Below are positions 16,201 through 22,163 of a stretch of 22,163 nucleotides of DNA, one piece after another; within the stretch, counting starts at the first letter, position 1, and each line of letters begins with the position of its first letter. The position numbers were made by a program, and so were the translations under genes. The notes under the pieces were generated by a model. The model did no database searches and was not told the DNA's origin. It saw only the letters and a program-made list of their open reading frames with translations. Origin of the DNA: a virus; IMG/VR virus record IMGVR_UViG_3300020438_000311, positions 1 through 22,163 of that record; one strand, given 5' to 3'.

Positions 16201-18316
16201 TGGTGTTCCTTCATCAATGTTAACCATTATGGAATTTGGTGGACCAAGGAGTTCAGATGGTGGTACAACTAAATTCTCATTCGAAGATAGAACCGCAGCA
16301 ATAAACATAAGTGGTTCGCAATCAATATTAGTTCCTTGGAAAGAATACTCAGAAACATCTGATTATCCAAATGCAGTTGAAATTAGAGTAAACTCTGATA
16401 CAAGACAAGACCAAACCTTTGTATCAAGTTCATTATGGAGTGTGGGTGTTGAGCATACAAGTGGAAGAAACGCAGTATTAAAACTTACAGTTTCAGATAC
16501 TACATCTGCATACTCAGTTACATCTTCAGCTTTCCCATTCTATAATGATGAATATACACAAGTTATTGTAACTAAGAGTGGTAATTCATTTAATGTATAT
16601 GGTAAGGAAGCATTTCAAGGTAGAATACGAAGTGAAGTTTCTGCTTCATTAGAAGTTGAAAATCATATTTGGCAAACTGATACTACATTAAGAATTGGTG
16701 GAGATACATTGACTGGTTCTGTTGATGAATTTAGATATTGGACAACTCCATTATCTGAATCAAGAATGGATAATCACACTTTGATGCCAGATGCAATTGA
16801 TGGTAATCATCACTCATCATCTACTGAAGATTTAATATACAGATTAGATTTTGAATATCCAAAAGATAGAAACGCTGATACTGCAATTAAAAACGTATCC
16901 ATAAATGAAGGATATGGTGAACCATTTGCTACGGCAAGTGGATTTGATTCTATTACAGATTATCCATATCATTATACAACATATGAAAGAACTGTAACTG
17001 CAAATGTTCCTTCAAGTGGATTTAACGTTTCACAAAAATTTAGATTTGAAGAACAACAAGGATTAAATGAAGATATAGAATATGGATTAACTCTTTCTTA
17101 TAGAGACCGTTCAACTAAAAAATCTTTCGATACTTCTCCTGTTGATTCAAATAGGTTAGGATTATTCTTTTCACCTGTTAAAGAGGTTAATATGGATATC
17201 CTAAAATCATTAGGACAGTTTGAATTGGATGATTATATTGGTAATCCATCAGATGAATATGAGTATGAATATAGAGATTTAAGAATTTTAAGAAATTATT
17301 ATTTTGAAAGATATAGTTTAAACTTATACGAATATATTCAATTAGTAAGATATATTGACCAATCATTATTTGAGGTATTAGAATCACTTGTACCTGCAAG
17401 AGCAATTGTATCAAGTGGATTATTGATTGAACCACATATACTTGAAAGAAATAAAGTAAAAAGAACTAAACCTCAAGCAGTAGATTTTGGTTCTAAATTT
17501 CAAGATGGGGAGATTGATGCTAGAGAAGCTTATCAATTAGCAATGATTCCAATAACACAATGGCCAGCTGATTTAAAATTACAAGAACAAGTAAGATTAG
17601 CAGGTTTACAGAATCAATATGCATCTTTACTTAAATTGAGTAAACCAACATTCCAAGGAAATTTTAATGATTTCATCGGAAGAATAGAGGATTTATCACC
17701 AACATTTGTATCAACTGTTGATTTAATTGATGGAAAAATTACAGATTCAAAAGTTGTTGATAAGTTAATCAAACAATTCGAAGCATTTGGTGGTCAAAAT
17801 CAGGTCGGTATTGATACTGATAATTTAACAAATGGATTAGCGGGTATAACCGCACAAAACGGATTTGCGTATATTACTAAATTAGATGGAAGAGGAAATC
17901 TTATAAAAGAACATAAACAGGTATTTATAGTAGAAGAATCTTATACTATTACAATTCCAAAACTAATTAATAGAAATGACCCATCATTGGGTTACGAAGA
18001 TGAGATTGTAACTAAAACAAGAAAAGTAGTAGTATTTGCTGATATTGGTGATAACGGACCAACAGTTGGTGGTAACACATTATCAGTTACAAGAGCAAAT
18101 TCAAATGGTGGTAAGTTGATAGGACAGTTGGGTTCTTCTAACTTAGGTCAAAAATATAGTGGAAGAGGATTTAGGTTCCCTTCTTTACAAAATGAAAACA
18201 CAACACTAGATGGACGTTCACCAGTAGAAACTTTCTGTACAAACCCTAATATTCTTAAGGTTTCTGATACATCAAGGGGAGCTGGAGAACCAATTTTAGA
18301 GGTAGATGTTAAATAA
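13283..18316 (+). CDS. Giant baseplate/tail protein with Ig-like and LamG-like domains
   Basis: 1677 aa. The N-terminus has DGFYTWNGRMWVDSR and several Ig-like beta repeats (to about 520) joined by a Pro-rich linker near 283-292 (PDPPKPSPS). A conserved core begins about 530 (DVILKDIKESICDLF). Next are FFNMMGHHFDVLYSYTKSI (about 865) and VWRRLLNNLPYLMKHKGSSR (about 945), a motif of large tail proteins in marine T4-like phages. Residues about 990-1170 form a concanavalin/LamG-like domain (TQVIVTKSGNSFNVYG, TLRIGGDTLTGSVDEFRYW). Then RNYYFERYSLNLYEYIQLVR and LVPARAIVSSGLLIEPHILE (about 1340-1395). The core flanks the LamG insert. T4 gp7 (1032 aa) is the positional equivalent, but I cannot show homology. 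Confidence 0.9.
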   Translation: MARPSRNGTYNGEKDGFYTWNGRMWVDSRVTSFNNGNGGLPFVGDLGLGDIGDFSDFKIDIPEIKFDPIHFENITLVWGSNPTGIDFTVSHNGRNKTKWSSRDFLNRKTFSAKAGGYGESADKYTVETVVSNPSSVNSIGFFPMFQVLIRKNGALVKTMTLADKYFTGKFEFKKEEIIVQNPPTGIGVNVDVQVPNGVSAKVQINSKSETSNGSEDLSIVDRDSSVGNLNVTLQGTDSTCNYMYELANSAGAFIASGNTKNFSKSGLTVGSYKLKIVVSKTAVPDPPKPSPSYRYRTETYYVNSTSTAGSVAASAAKVTTTATADRDFINFGAGTEDDDTIDISYSSTNADYVNFILGSSKTELGKSGTITISGTDLFQGEGKYTAYFQAVSRRDGTGNTASIQFNAIRKNLLPGPDILTIDYPNQIVGKDYQGYNVDFEISWTSINTNYVDIWINEVKDTLKLASKRPADGVQSFNIKDVLRKAGNNLDEDADAVVFDLKLIPYNEEGDSKVAGKTETIQITFDKGNIKLRRDVILKDIKESICDLFNTDVLGSDSSKYLTHLMHFGEANNKVVASWDTDYETFSEYEFKEDTGERLKVHEEKTLVFKLYEPLPREVQPNEQIWVSKIQSIPYVEQVTIVNEEVEDCIELIPNFGTDVCGENIGYQLYDDLIASGSTSSTKLLTEYVSGSGFDLKKLDINFVSSSREVSGSIYVDGDYTYAWNNFVKYSSAEERVDNFMYKIKLIEFYEDKITKLQSGSFHTGSVTLKNEINRNSESIQKVEDELDAFESFLYTSSSIDGLTYPGAGGNSISSSDSSDATSWYNSIISNAKNYDYYNKDYLVNNLPLHVQDSEDSEQFKMFFNMMGHHFDVLYSYTKSIAQKKNLEHKYDIGIKDSLLSEMLKSLSWDAKIPAKAQSLWEYAFGETSTGTSVSSMTGKQIQNEVWRRLLNNLPYLMKHKGSSRAVKAALTCYGVPSSMLTIMEFGGPRSSDGGTTKFSFEDRTAAINISGSQSILVPWKEYSETSDYPNAVEIRVNSDTRQDQTFVSSSLWSVGVEHTSGRNAVLKLTVSDTTSAYSVTSSAFPFYNDEYTQVIVTKSGNSFNVYGKEAFQGRIRSEVSASLEVENHIWQTDTTLRIGGDTLTGSVDEFRYWTTPLSESRMDNHTLMPDAIDGNHHSSSTEDLIYRLDFEYPKDRNADTAIKNVSINEGYGEPFATASGFDSITDYPYHYTTYERTVTANVPSSGFNVSQKFRFEEQQGLNEDIEYGLTLSYRDRSTKKSFDTSPVDSNRLGLFFSPVKEVNMDILKSLGQFELDDYIGNPSDEYEYEYRDLRILRNYYFERYSLNLYEYIQLVRYIDQSLFEVLESLVPARAIVSSGLLIEPHILERNKVKRTKPQAVDFGSKFQDGEIDAREAYQLAMIPITQWPADLKLQEQVRLAGLQNQYASLLKLSKPTFQGNFNDFIGRIEDLSPTFVSTVDLIDGKITDSKVVDKLIKQFEAFGGQNQVGIDTDNLTNGLAGITAQNGFAYITKLDGRGNLIKEHKQVFIVEESYTITIPKLINRNDPSLGYEDEIVTKTRKVVVFADIGDNGPTVGGNTLSVTRANSNGGKLIGQLGSSNLGQKYSGRGFRFPSLQNENTTLDGRSPVETFCTNPNILKVSDTSRGAGEPILEVDVK

Positions 18317-18338
18317 TACGTTAATTTTATAAAATAGT

Positions 18339-18350
18339 TATATTTATATA
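18339..18350 (+). promoter_or_regulatory. Putative late promoter element TATATTTATATA
   Basis: Exact copy of the recurring element, 36 bases before the ATG at 18375. The upstream palindrome TTTTATAAAA (18324-18333) is too weak to be a terminator. Confidence 0.65.
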
Positions 18351-18374
18351 TTGAATAACACAGAGGAATAAATT

Positions 18375-19004
18375 ATGGCATATTTAGATAATTCAGAAAT
18401 CACAGTTGATGCTATCCTTACAAGAAAGGGTAGAGAACTTATGGCAAATGGTCAAGGAATCAACATAACAAAATTTGCATTGGGAGATGATGAGATAGAT
18501 TACTCATTATATGAACCAGCACATCCAAAGGGTAGTGCTTATTATGATGCAGCAATTAAAGCAATCCCAATTACAGAGGCTTCACCAGATGAGACTCAAG
18601 TATTGAAATACAAATTGGTAACTTTACCAAAAGGTACTAAGAAGATTCCACAAGTGGAATTTGGTATTCCATCTATTTCAGTAACTCAAACTTCAGGTCA
18701 AGTTTCTCTAACACCAACAACTTCACCAGCAGGAAACACTCAGAGTGGATATACTATGATACTTTCTAACAAGAACGCAGGTTCTGTTGTAGGTACTGGA
18801 ATCGCAGCTGGTAGTGGTACAGTTCCTTTAACTCTTGGGGAGGAAATAACAACAACTGCAGCCATAGAAGTTGGACAAGCGTTTACATTTATTCCTAACC
18901 CAAGTATTACACAAACAATTAAGACAACGATTACTGTATATGGTAATGAAACGGGTGGTTCACAAACTATTCCTGTAACTATTACTTATGTACAACCAAG
19001 TTAA
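18375..19004 (+). CDS. Conserved virion protein with N-terminal phage module and C-terminal Ig-like region
   Basis: 209 aa, with AGAGGA at 18362-18367 (7-base spacer). Residues 1-85 form a module I recognise from marine T4-like phages but cannot name (ILTRKGRELMANGQGINITK at 14-33, FALGDDEIDYSLYEPAHPKG at 34-53, then KAIPITEASPDETQVLKYKL). From about 95 to the end it is Thr/Ser/Gly-rich beta sequence (TVPLTLGEEITTTAAIEVGQ; TIPVTITYVQ), resembling an Ig-like decoration domain. The next gene starts 18 bases on, so they share the promoter at 18339. No membrane segment or signal peptide is seen. Confidence 0.86.
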   Translation: MAYLDNSEITVDAILTRKGRELMANGQGINITKFALGDDEIDYSLYEPAHPKGSAYYDAAIKAIPITEASPDETQVLKYKLVTLPKGTKKIPQVEFGIPSISVTQTSGQVSLTPTTSPAGNTQSGYTMILSNKNAGSVVGTGIAAGSGTVPLTLGEEITTTAAIEVGQAFTFIPNPSITQTIKTTITVYGNETGGSQTIPVTITYVQPS

Positions 19005-19022
19005 TAAAAAGGAAAAAATAAA

Positions 19023-20255
19023 ATGGCAAATATAGCAGGACAAGCAGGAGTAAATTTATCAGCTGATTTAGCATCATATCTATCACAGAATAATGGTAAC
19101 CTAACCTCTGAACAATTAACCGGAATCATCAACAACTATTTGACTGGTGGTGATAAGGTTGCTGCACAAGGTGGTAACTTATCAACAGGAGTATATAAAA
19201 GATTTGGAGAGTTTGATACCGTACAAGGAAAAATAGATACAGTTACTTCTGGTCTTTGGACTGGAGATACTGGTTCGATGACATCCTTTTTTACTTCATC
19301 TACTCAAACAAACGCAACAAAAAATTATTATCTAAATGTGTACAATGCAGACCCTGCTACTGATGAAACTGCAACTGTACAATATGCAATTGCATTTGGT
19401 AACAAATATGGAAGTGGTTCTGTATCACTTGCAAATTCGGATGATGCAACTTTAGCAGCTAAAGCAACATATGCACAATATCGTTCTATTCTTCTTGAAG
19501 AAGAAGATAACTTCTTCTCATTCACATCAGCATCAGGTGGAACACATGATTCAGAAGATATCTTTATAGTTAATGTTGCAAGAGCAAGATATAAAGAAAC
19601 AATGGATCCTGGTAACATAGAGTTTAAACTCGCTGGACCAAATGGAACCCAAACATTTATTGATGATAGTGGTAAGAAATTTTCAGATTCAGTTGGAAAA
19701 GCTGGTAGAGTGTTTAATATTGTAAGTGGTTCACTTAATTTAGGAACTGAAAATGACCCAACAGTAGCAGAAAACTATTCAAGTGGTACTGCAAATGGAC
19801 AAGGATTTGGATTATTTTATCCAGACCAAGGATTGATGGTACTTAACCCAGCTGCTCTTAGAGCAACAGTTGGTACATCAACCGATAGTGGTTCTGTTGG
19901 TGGAACATGGTTGTACAAAGGATTTGATTATGAAGGACAAAATTCTTACTTACTACATAATATGTTAGAAAGTGGTTCTGATTTCCAAGCAAGAAGAGTA
20001 GAAAACATTTCTACATCACATTACTTTGTAAGAGCACAGAATAGAGAATTTAACTTCTCTAACAACCCAACATTCATAACAGGTTCAGATGGAACTTTCA
20101 AAGAATCAGATTTCGAAACAAATCCAAGAACTTATATTACAGCAATTGGATTGATGAATGATGCTAACGAAATTCTAGCAGTAGCTAAAACTTCACAACC
20201 TATTGAAAAATCATTCGATAAAGAAGTACTTGTAAAAGTTAAACTTGATTTCTAA
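19023..20255 (+). CDS. Virion structural protein, paralogue of the protein at 20867
   Basis: 410 aa, with AAAAAGGAAA upstream. The N-terminus is Ala/Ser/Gly-rich (NIAGQAGVNLSADLASYLSQ). A beta-rich middle includes KNYYLNVYNADP and DIFIVNVARARYKETMDPGN (about 183-202). The C-terminus (about 330-410) has HYFVRAQNREFNFSNNP and YITAIGLMNDANEILAVAKT, ending EVLVKVKLDF. The same module ends the 20867 protein, so the two are paralogues or share an exchanged domain. Such C-termini are common in marine T4-like structural proteins. It is the last gene before a strong terminator, so its transcript ends here. Tail fibre or baseplate location is likely but not proven. Confidence 0.88.
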   Translation: MANIAGQAGVNLSADLASYLSQNNGNLTSEQLTGIINNYLTGGDKVAAQGGNLSTGVYKRFGEFDTVQGKIDTVTSGLWTGDTGSMTSFFTSSTQTNATKNYYLNVYNADPATDETATVQYAIAFGNKYGSGSVSLANSDDATLAAKATYAQYRSILLEEEDNFFSFTSASGGTHDSEDIFIVNVARARYKETMDPGNIEFKLAGPNGTQTFIDDSGKKFSDSVGKAGRVFNIVSGSLNLGTENDPTVAENYSSGTANGQGFGLFYPDQGLMVLNPAALRATVGTSTDSGSVGGTWLYKGFDYEGQNSYLLHNMLESGSDFQARRVENISTSHYFVRAQNREFNFSNNPTFITGSDGTFKESDFETNPRTYITAIGLMNDANEILAVAKTSQPIEKSFDKEVLVKVKLDF

Positions 20256-20275
20256 AAGAACTTAACCTATAAAAC

Positions 20276-20304
20276 AACCCTCACCACTTAGGTGGGGGTT
20301 TTTT
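20276..20304 (+). terminator. Rho-independent terminator
   Basis: Stem AACCCTCACC / GGTGGGGGTT (one T-G wobble) with loop ACTTA, followed by T residues to 20304. It lies 20 bases after the stop of the 19023 gene. Confidence 0.95.
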
Positions 20305-20307
20305 GTT

Positions 20308-20313
20308 TATAAT
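20308..20313 (+). promoter_or_regulatory. TATAAT hexamer just upstream of the oxygenase start
   Basis: A perfect sigma70-type -10 hexamer ends 7 bases before the ATG at 20321, so a transcript from it would begin at or near the start codon (leaderless). No -35 or Shine-Dalgarno is evident, and AT-rich chance matches are common. Confidence 0.25.
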
Positions 20314-20320
20314 TAATATA

Positions 20321-20821
20321 ATGGATTCATACGGTAATTTACTTCTTTCTGATACTGAAATAGAACGTATCAAATCACAATATAATAATAAATTAAAATT
20401 AGTAGAAGGTGATATCAGACATCATTGGCATTATCATGAAACCAATCCAACTGCATGGATATATAAATTAGTAGATAATTTAATTAAAGAAAATATAGGT
20501 AGTGAATATTCCATTTACACTCGTGTAAGTATTTTAAAGTACACAAAGGGAGATTATTTTTTAGAACATTCTGATGGAAGTTATAATACATCTTTAGACC
20601 CAAATCTATCTGAACATTTTTACGGTGGAATTGAAATGAGTAATTTTAATGATTTTATGGGTGGTGAGTTCTTCAAAAATGGTATAGTTGTACCTTTTAA
20701 AAAAGGTAAAATAAATACCCATCAGTTTGATGAACCACATGGTGTAAACGAAATAACATCAGGAGTAAGATGGAGTTTACAATTTCCAATAAAATGGCGT
20801 TATGAAACAAATTTAATATAA
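20321..20821 (+). CDS. 2OG-Fe(II) oxygenase, prolyl-4-hydroxylase type
   Basis: 166 aa from the ATG at 20321; an in-frame TTG at 20303 lies inside the preceding terminator and is unlikely. The double-stranded beta-helix motif is complete: H83-x-D85 in FLEHSDGSY, the distal H140 in DEPHGVNEI, and the 2-oxoglutarate-binding R150 in SGVRWSLQF. YTRVSILKYTKGDYF precedes the first motif, as in P4H-like enzymes. It should use 2-oxoglutarate, O2 and Fe(II) to hydroxylate a substrate, possibly a protein side chain. Such genes are common in marine T4-like phages, with unknown targets. It is a lone gene between a terminator and the next late promoter, splitting two paralogous structural genes, which suggests insertion. 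No ribosome binding site is seen. Confidence 0.9.
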   Translation: MDSYGNLLLSDTEIERIKSQYNNKLKLVEGDIRHHWHYHETNPTAWIYKLVDNLIKENIGSEYSIYTRVSILKYTKGDYFLEHSDGSYNTSLDPNLSEHFYGGIEMSNFNDFMGGEFFKNGIVVPFKKGKINTHQFDEPHGVNEITSGVRWSLQFPIKWRYETNLI

Positions 20822-20841
20822 TTAGAGGTTTTTTGTTTCCA

Positions 20842-20853
20842 TATATTTATATA
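20842..20853 (+). promoter_or_regulatory. Putative late promoter element TATATTTATATA
   Basis: Exact copy of the recurring element, 25 bases before the ATG at 20867, the shortest spacing seen. AGAGGA (20853-20858) follows as a ribosome binding site with an 8-base spacer. Confidence 0.65.
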
Positions 20854-20866
20854 GAGGAATTATAGT

Positions 20867-22141
20867 ATGTTAAAAAATATAGCCAAATCAAACGTTCAAC
20901 AGAGAAGCTTTCCTGTATATAAGAAATTTTATGCATCCGAAGCTGATTATCCTGTAATGAAGATATATGATAAAACATCTGCTCTTCATAGTGGGAGTGG
21001 TGCCTTTGATGCAGATACATTTGAAAGAACTATAAGTGGTTCTATTATAGATTCGTATCATAAACATTCAATGTACAAATCGATAAGACAAAAGTATTTT
21101 ATTGAAAATGATTTGGTAAAAATGTTTGGACCCATTTCTAACCTTTATGATTTTTCAAATGAGAGAAGATTAGAAGAAACAATTTATGTAATTGATATAG
21201 ACCAAATAAGATATGGTGAGGGAATAAAACCTTCTTCTATTAGTTTAACATCACCACAAGTTGCATCTGGTTCCGAAGTTACTGATGATGGTAAAGGAGT
21301 TTTAAGAGCAAAAACTACCGAATACCAATGGACTAGAATGGATATGAATCAGTTTCAAAATGATTTTTCAAGGGGAGTTGATATTGTATTTGTAGATAAT
21401 GATACTCAACCAATTACCATTAGAGCACAACAACCATATGGTATTGATTTTAATAATCCATTGGTTAAACTAACTTGGGAAGGTGATACGGATGATAGAA
21501 CTATTCAAAGAATGGATGCATATACTGATACATTCCAAACAGGTAGTCAAGGTCAGATTACAATAGCAGAAGGATTAAACTTTTTAGGTTCTGGTTTAGA
21601 GAATGTACAAGTAGGTAATGTATTTTATGCAGATGGTTTAATTGTATTTACTACACTTGCTGAACAAGAAGAAGATGTTACTGATTATGATTTAGAGTTT
21701 CGTTCTACAAAAACAATACATGAATTAGAAGTACTTTGTCAAGCAGGAGATTGTGAATTTAACTACTCACAAAATCCATCAGCAATAACCACAACTTTAA
21801 GTGGTTCATATAATTTTACAGAAAGTGAAATACGAGAAGGTAGTAGAATGGTTAGAAATGCTAGAACAAGACCAATAAGAGAAATAACAACAATAGATAG
21901 GTTAAATCAATTTCATGGTTCTGTAACAAGTTCTGAAACTGGTGATTATACAACTGGTTCTTGGGATGATTATTATAACTATTCACTAACAGACCCAACT
22001 GGTTCATATTTAACAACATTCGTATCAACAATAGGGTTGTACGATGATAACAATAACATGGTAGCAGTAGCAAAGTTACCACAACCAATAAAGAAATATC
22101 CAGATATGGCGGTGAATTTTATCGTTCGTATGGATTTATAA
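20867..22141 (+). CDS. Virion structural protein, paralogue of the protein at 19023
   Basis: 424 aa. The N-terminus (RSFPVYKKFYASEADYPVMK; then YDKTSALHSGSGAFDADTFE) is unlike its paralogue. The middle is beta-rich (QPITIRAQQPYGIDFNNPLV; TITIAEG-like strands). The C-terminus from about 285 has HELEVLCQAGDCEFNYSQNP, then YLTTFVSTIGLYDDNNNMVA and VAKLPQPIKKYPDM, ending NFIVRMDL. This matches the end of the 19023 protein motif for motif (EFNFSNNP; IGLMNDANEILAVAKTSQPI; VKVKLDF). The stop is followed immediately by another late promoter element. Role as a tail or fibre-associated protein is inferred from the family and context. Confidence 0.88.
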   Translation: MLKNIAKSNVQQRSFPVYKKFYASEADYPVMKIYDKTSALHSGSGAFDADTFERTISGSIIDSYHKHSMYKSIRQKYFIENDLVKMFGPISNLYDFSNERRLEETIYVIDIDQIRYGEGIKPSSISLTSPQVASGSEVTDDGKGVLRAKTTEYQWTRMDMNQFQNDFSRGVDIVFVDNDTQPITIRAQQPYGIDFNNPLVKLTWEGDTDDRTIQRMDAYTDTFQTGSQGQITIAEGLNFLGSGLENVQVGNVFYADGLIVFTTLAEQEEDVTDYDLEFRSTKTIHELEVLCQAGDCEFNYSQNPSAITTTLSGSYNFTESEIREGSRMVRNARTRPIREITTIDRLNQFHGSVTSSETGDYTTGSWDDYYNYSLTDPTGSYLTTFVSTIGLYDDNNNMVAVAKLPQPIKKYPDMAVNFIVRMDL

Positions 22142-22151
22142 TATATTTATA
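22142..22151 (+). promoter_or_regulatory. Putative late promoter element TATATTTATA at the right edge
   Basis: The element begins directly after the stop codon of the last gene; its target gene would start beyond the window, about 25-38 bases on if the pattern holds. Confidence 0.55.
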
Positions 22152-22163
22152 CTTATATAAAAG

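Noticed and set aside
20303-20320. TTG start giving a six-residue longer oxygenase
   Set aside because: The TTG lies in the T run of the terminator and the extra residues are not family-like; ATG at 20321 is a better start.
20804-20839. Inverted repeat GAAACAAA / TTTGTTTC at the end of the oxygenase gene
   Set aside because: Eight A/T-rich pairs around a 20-base loop and no T run after it; too weak to call a terminator.
1-22163. tRNA genes, CRISPR arrays, insertion sequences, integrase or attachment sites
   Set aside because: None seen; there is no clover-leaf sequence, spaced repeat array or transposase/integrase motif, and no gene-free stretch exceeds about 180 bases.

Overview
The window looks like part of the virion-structure and late-gene region of a T4-like (contractile-tailed, myovirus) phage, probably marine. 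All 17 genes I support lie on the + strand, the DNA is strongly AT-rich, and genes abut or overlap by a few bases. Three clues point to a Bacteroidetes (flavobacterial-type) host. A small exported protein has a signal peptide ending in the 'SQ' style common there. One tail protein carries two BACON-like domains. The same protein carries two 'GCTD...A.NYN...C.Y' cysteine repeats of a kind frequent in marine Bacteroidetes proteins. The host call is inference; the T4-like baseplate assignment is firm because of gp25 and gp6.

Left part (1-3050): a truncated gene with a possible helix-turn-helix and an acidic/hydrophobic C-terminal tail, a full-length NodU/CmcH-type O-carbamoyltransferase, then two small self-contained units. 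The first is an exported 110-aa protein. The second is a 77-aa, two-helix membrane protein that may be holin-like. Each of the two is closed by a strong rho-independent terminator. Three TAACATT repeats spaced exactly 11 bp apart precede the exported-protein gene.

Centre (3087-18316): the baseplate/tail block. In order: a small helical protein; a gp5-like spike protein without a visible lysozyme domain; a proline/glycine-rich conserved protein; a lysine-rich low-complexity protein; gp25; gp6; a DNRLRE-like beta protein; a coiled-coil protein; a mosaic protein with polyproline linkers and BACON-like domains; and a 1677-aa tail protein with an embedded LamG-like domain.

Right part (18375-22151): three further virion proteins. 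The last two are paralogues sharing a C-terminal module, and a 2OG-Fe(II) oxygenase (prolyl-hydroxylase type) sits between them.

A near-invariant A/T element, TATATTTATAT(A), occurs in seven intergenic positions (one with a single mismatch, one running off the right end). It lies 25-38 bases upstream of start codons with no shared -35 element. It is best explained as the phage's late promoter, a single-element signal of the T4 late type (T4 uses TATAAATA), and it splits the block into several transcription units.
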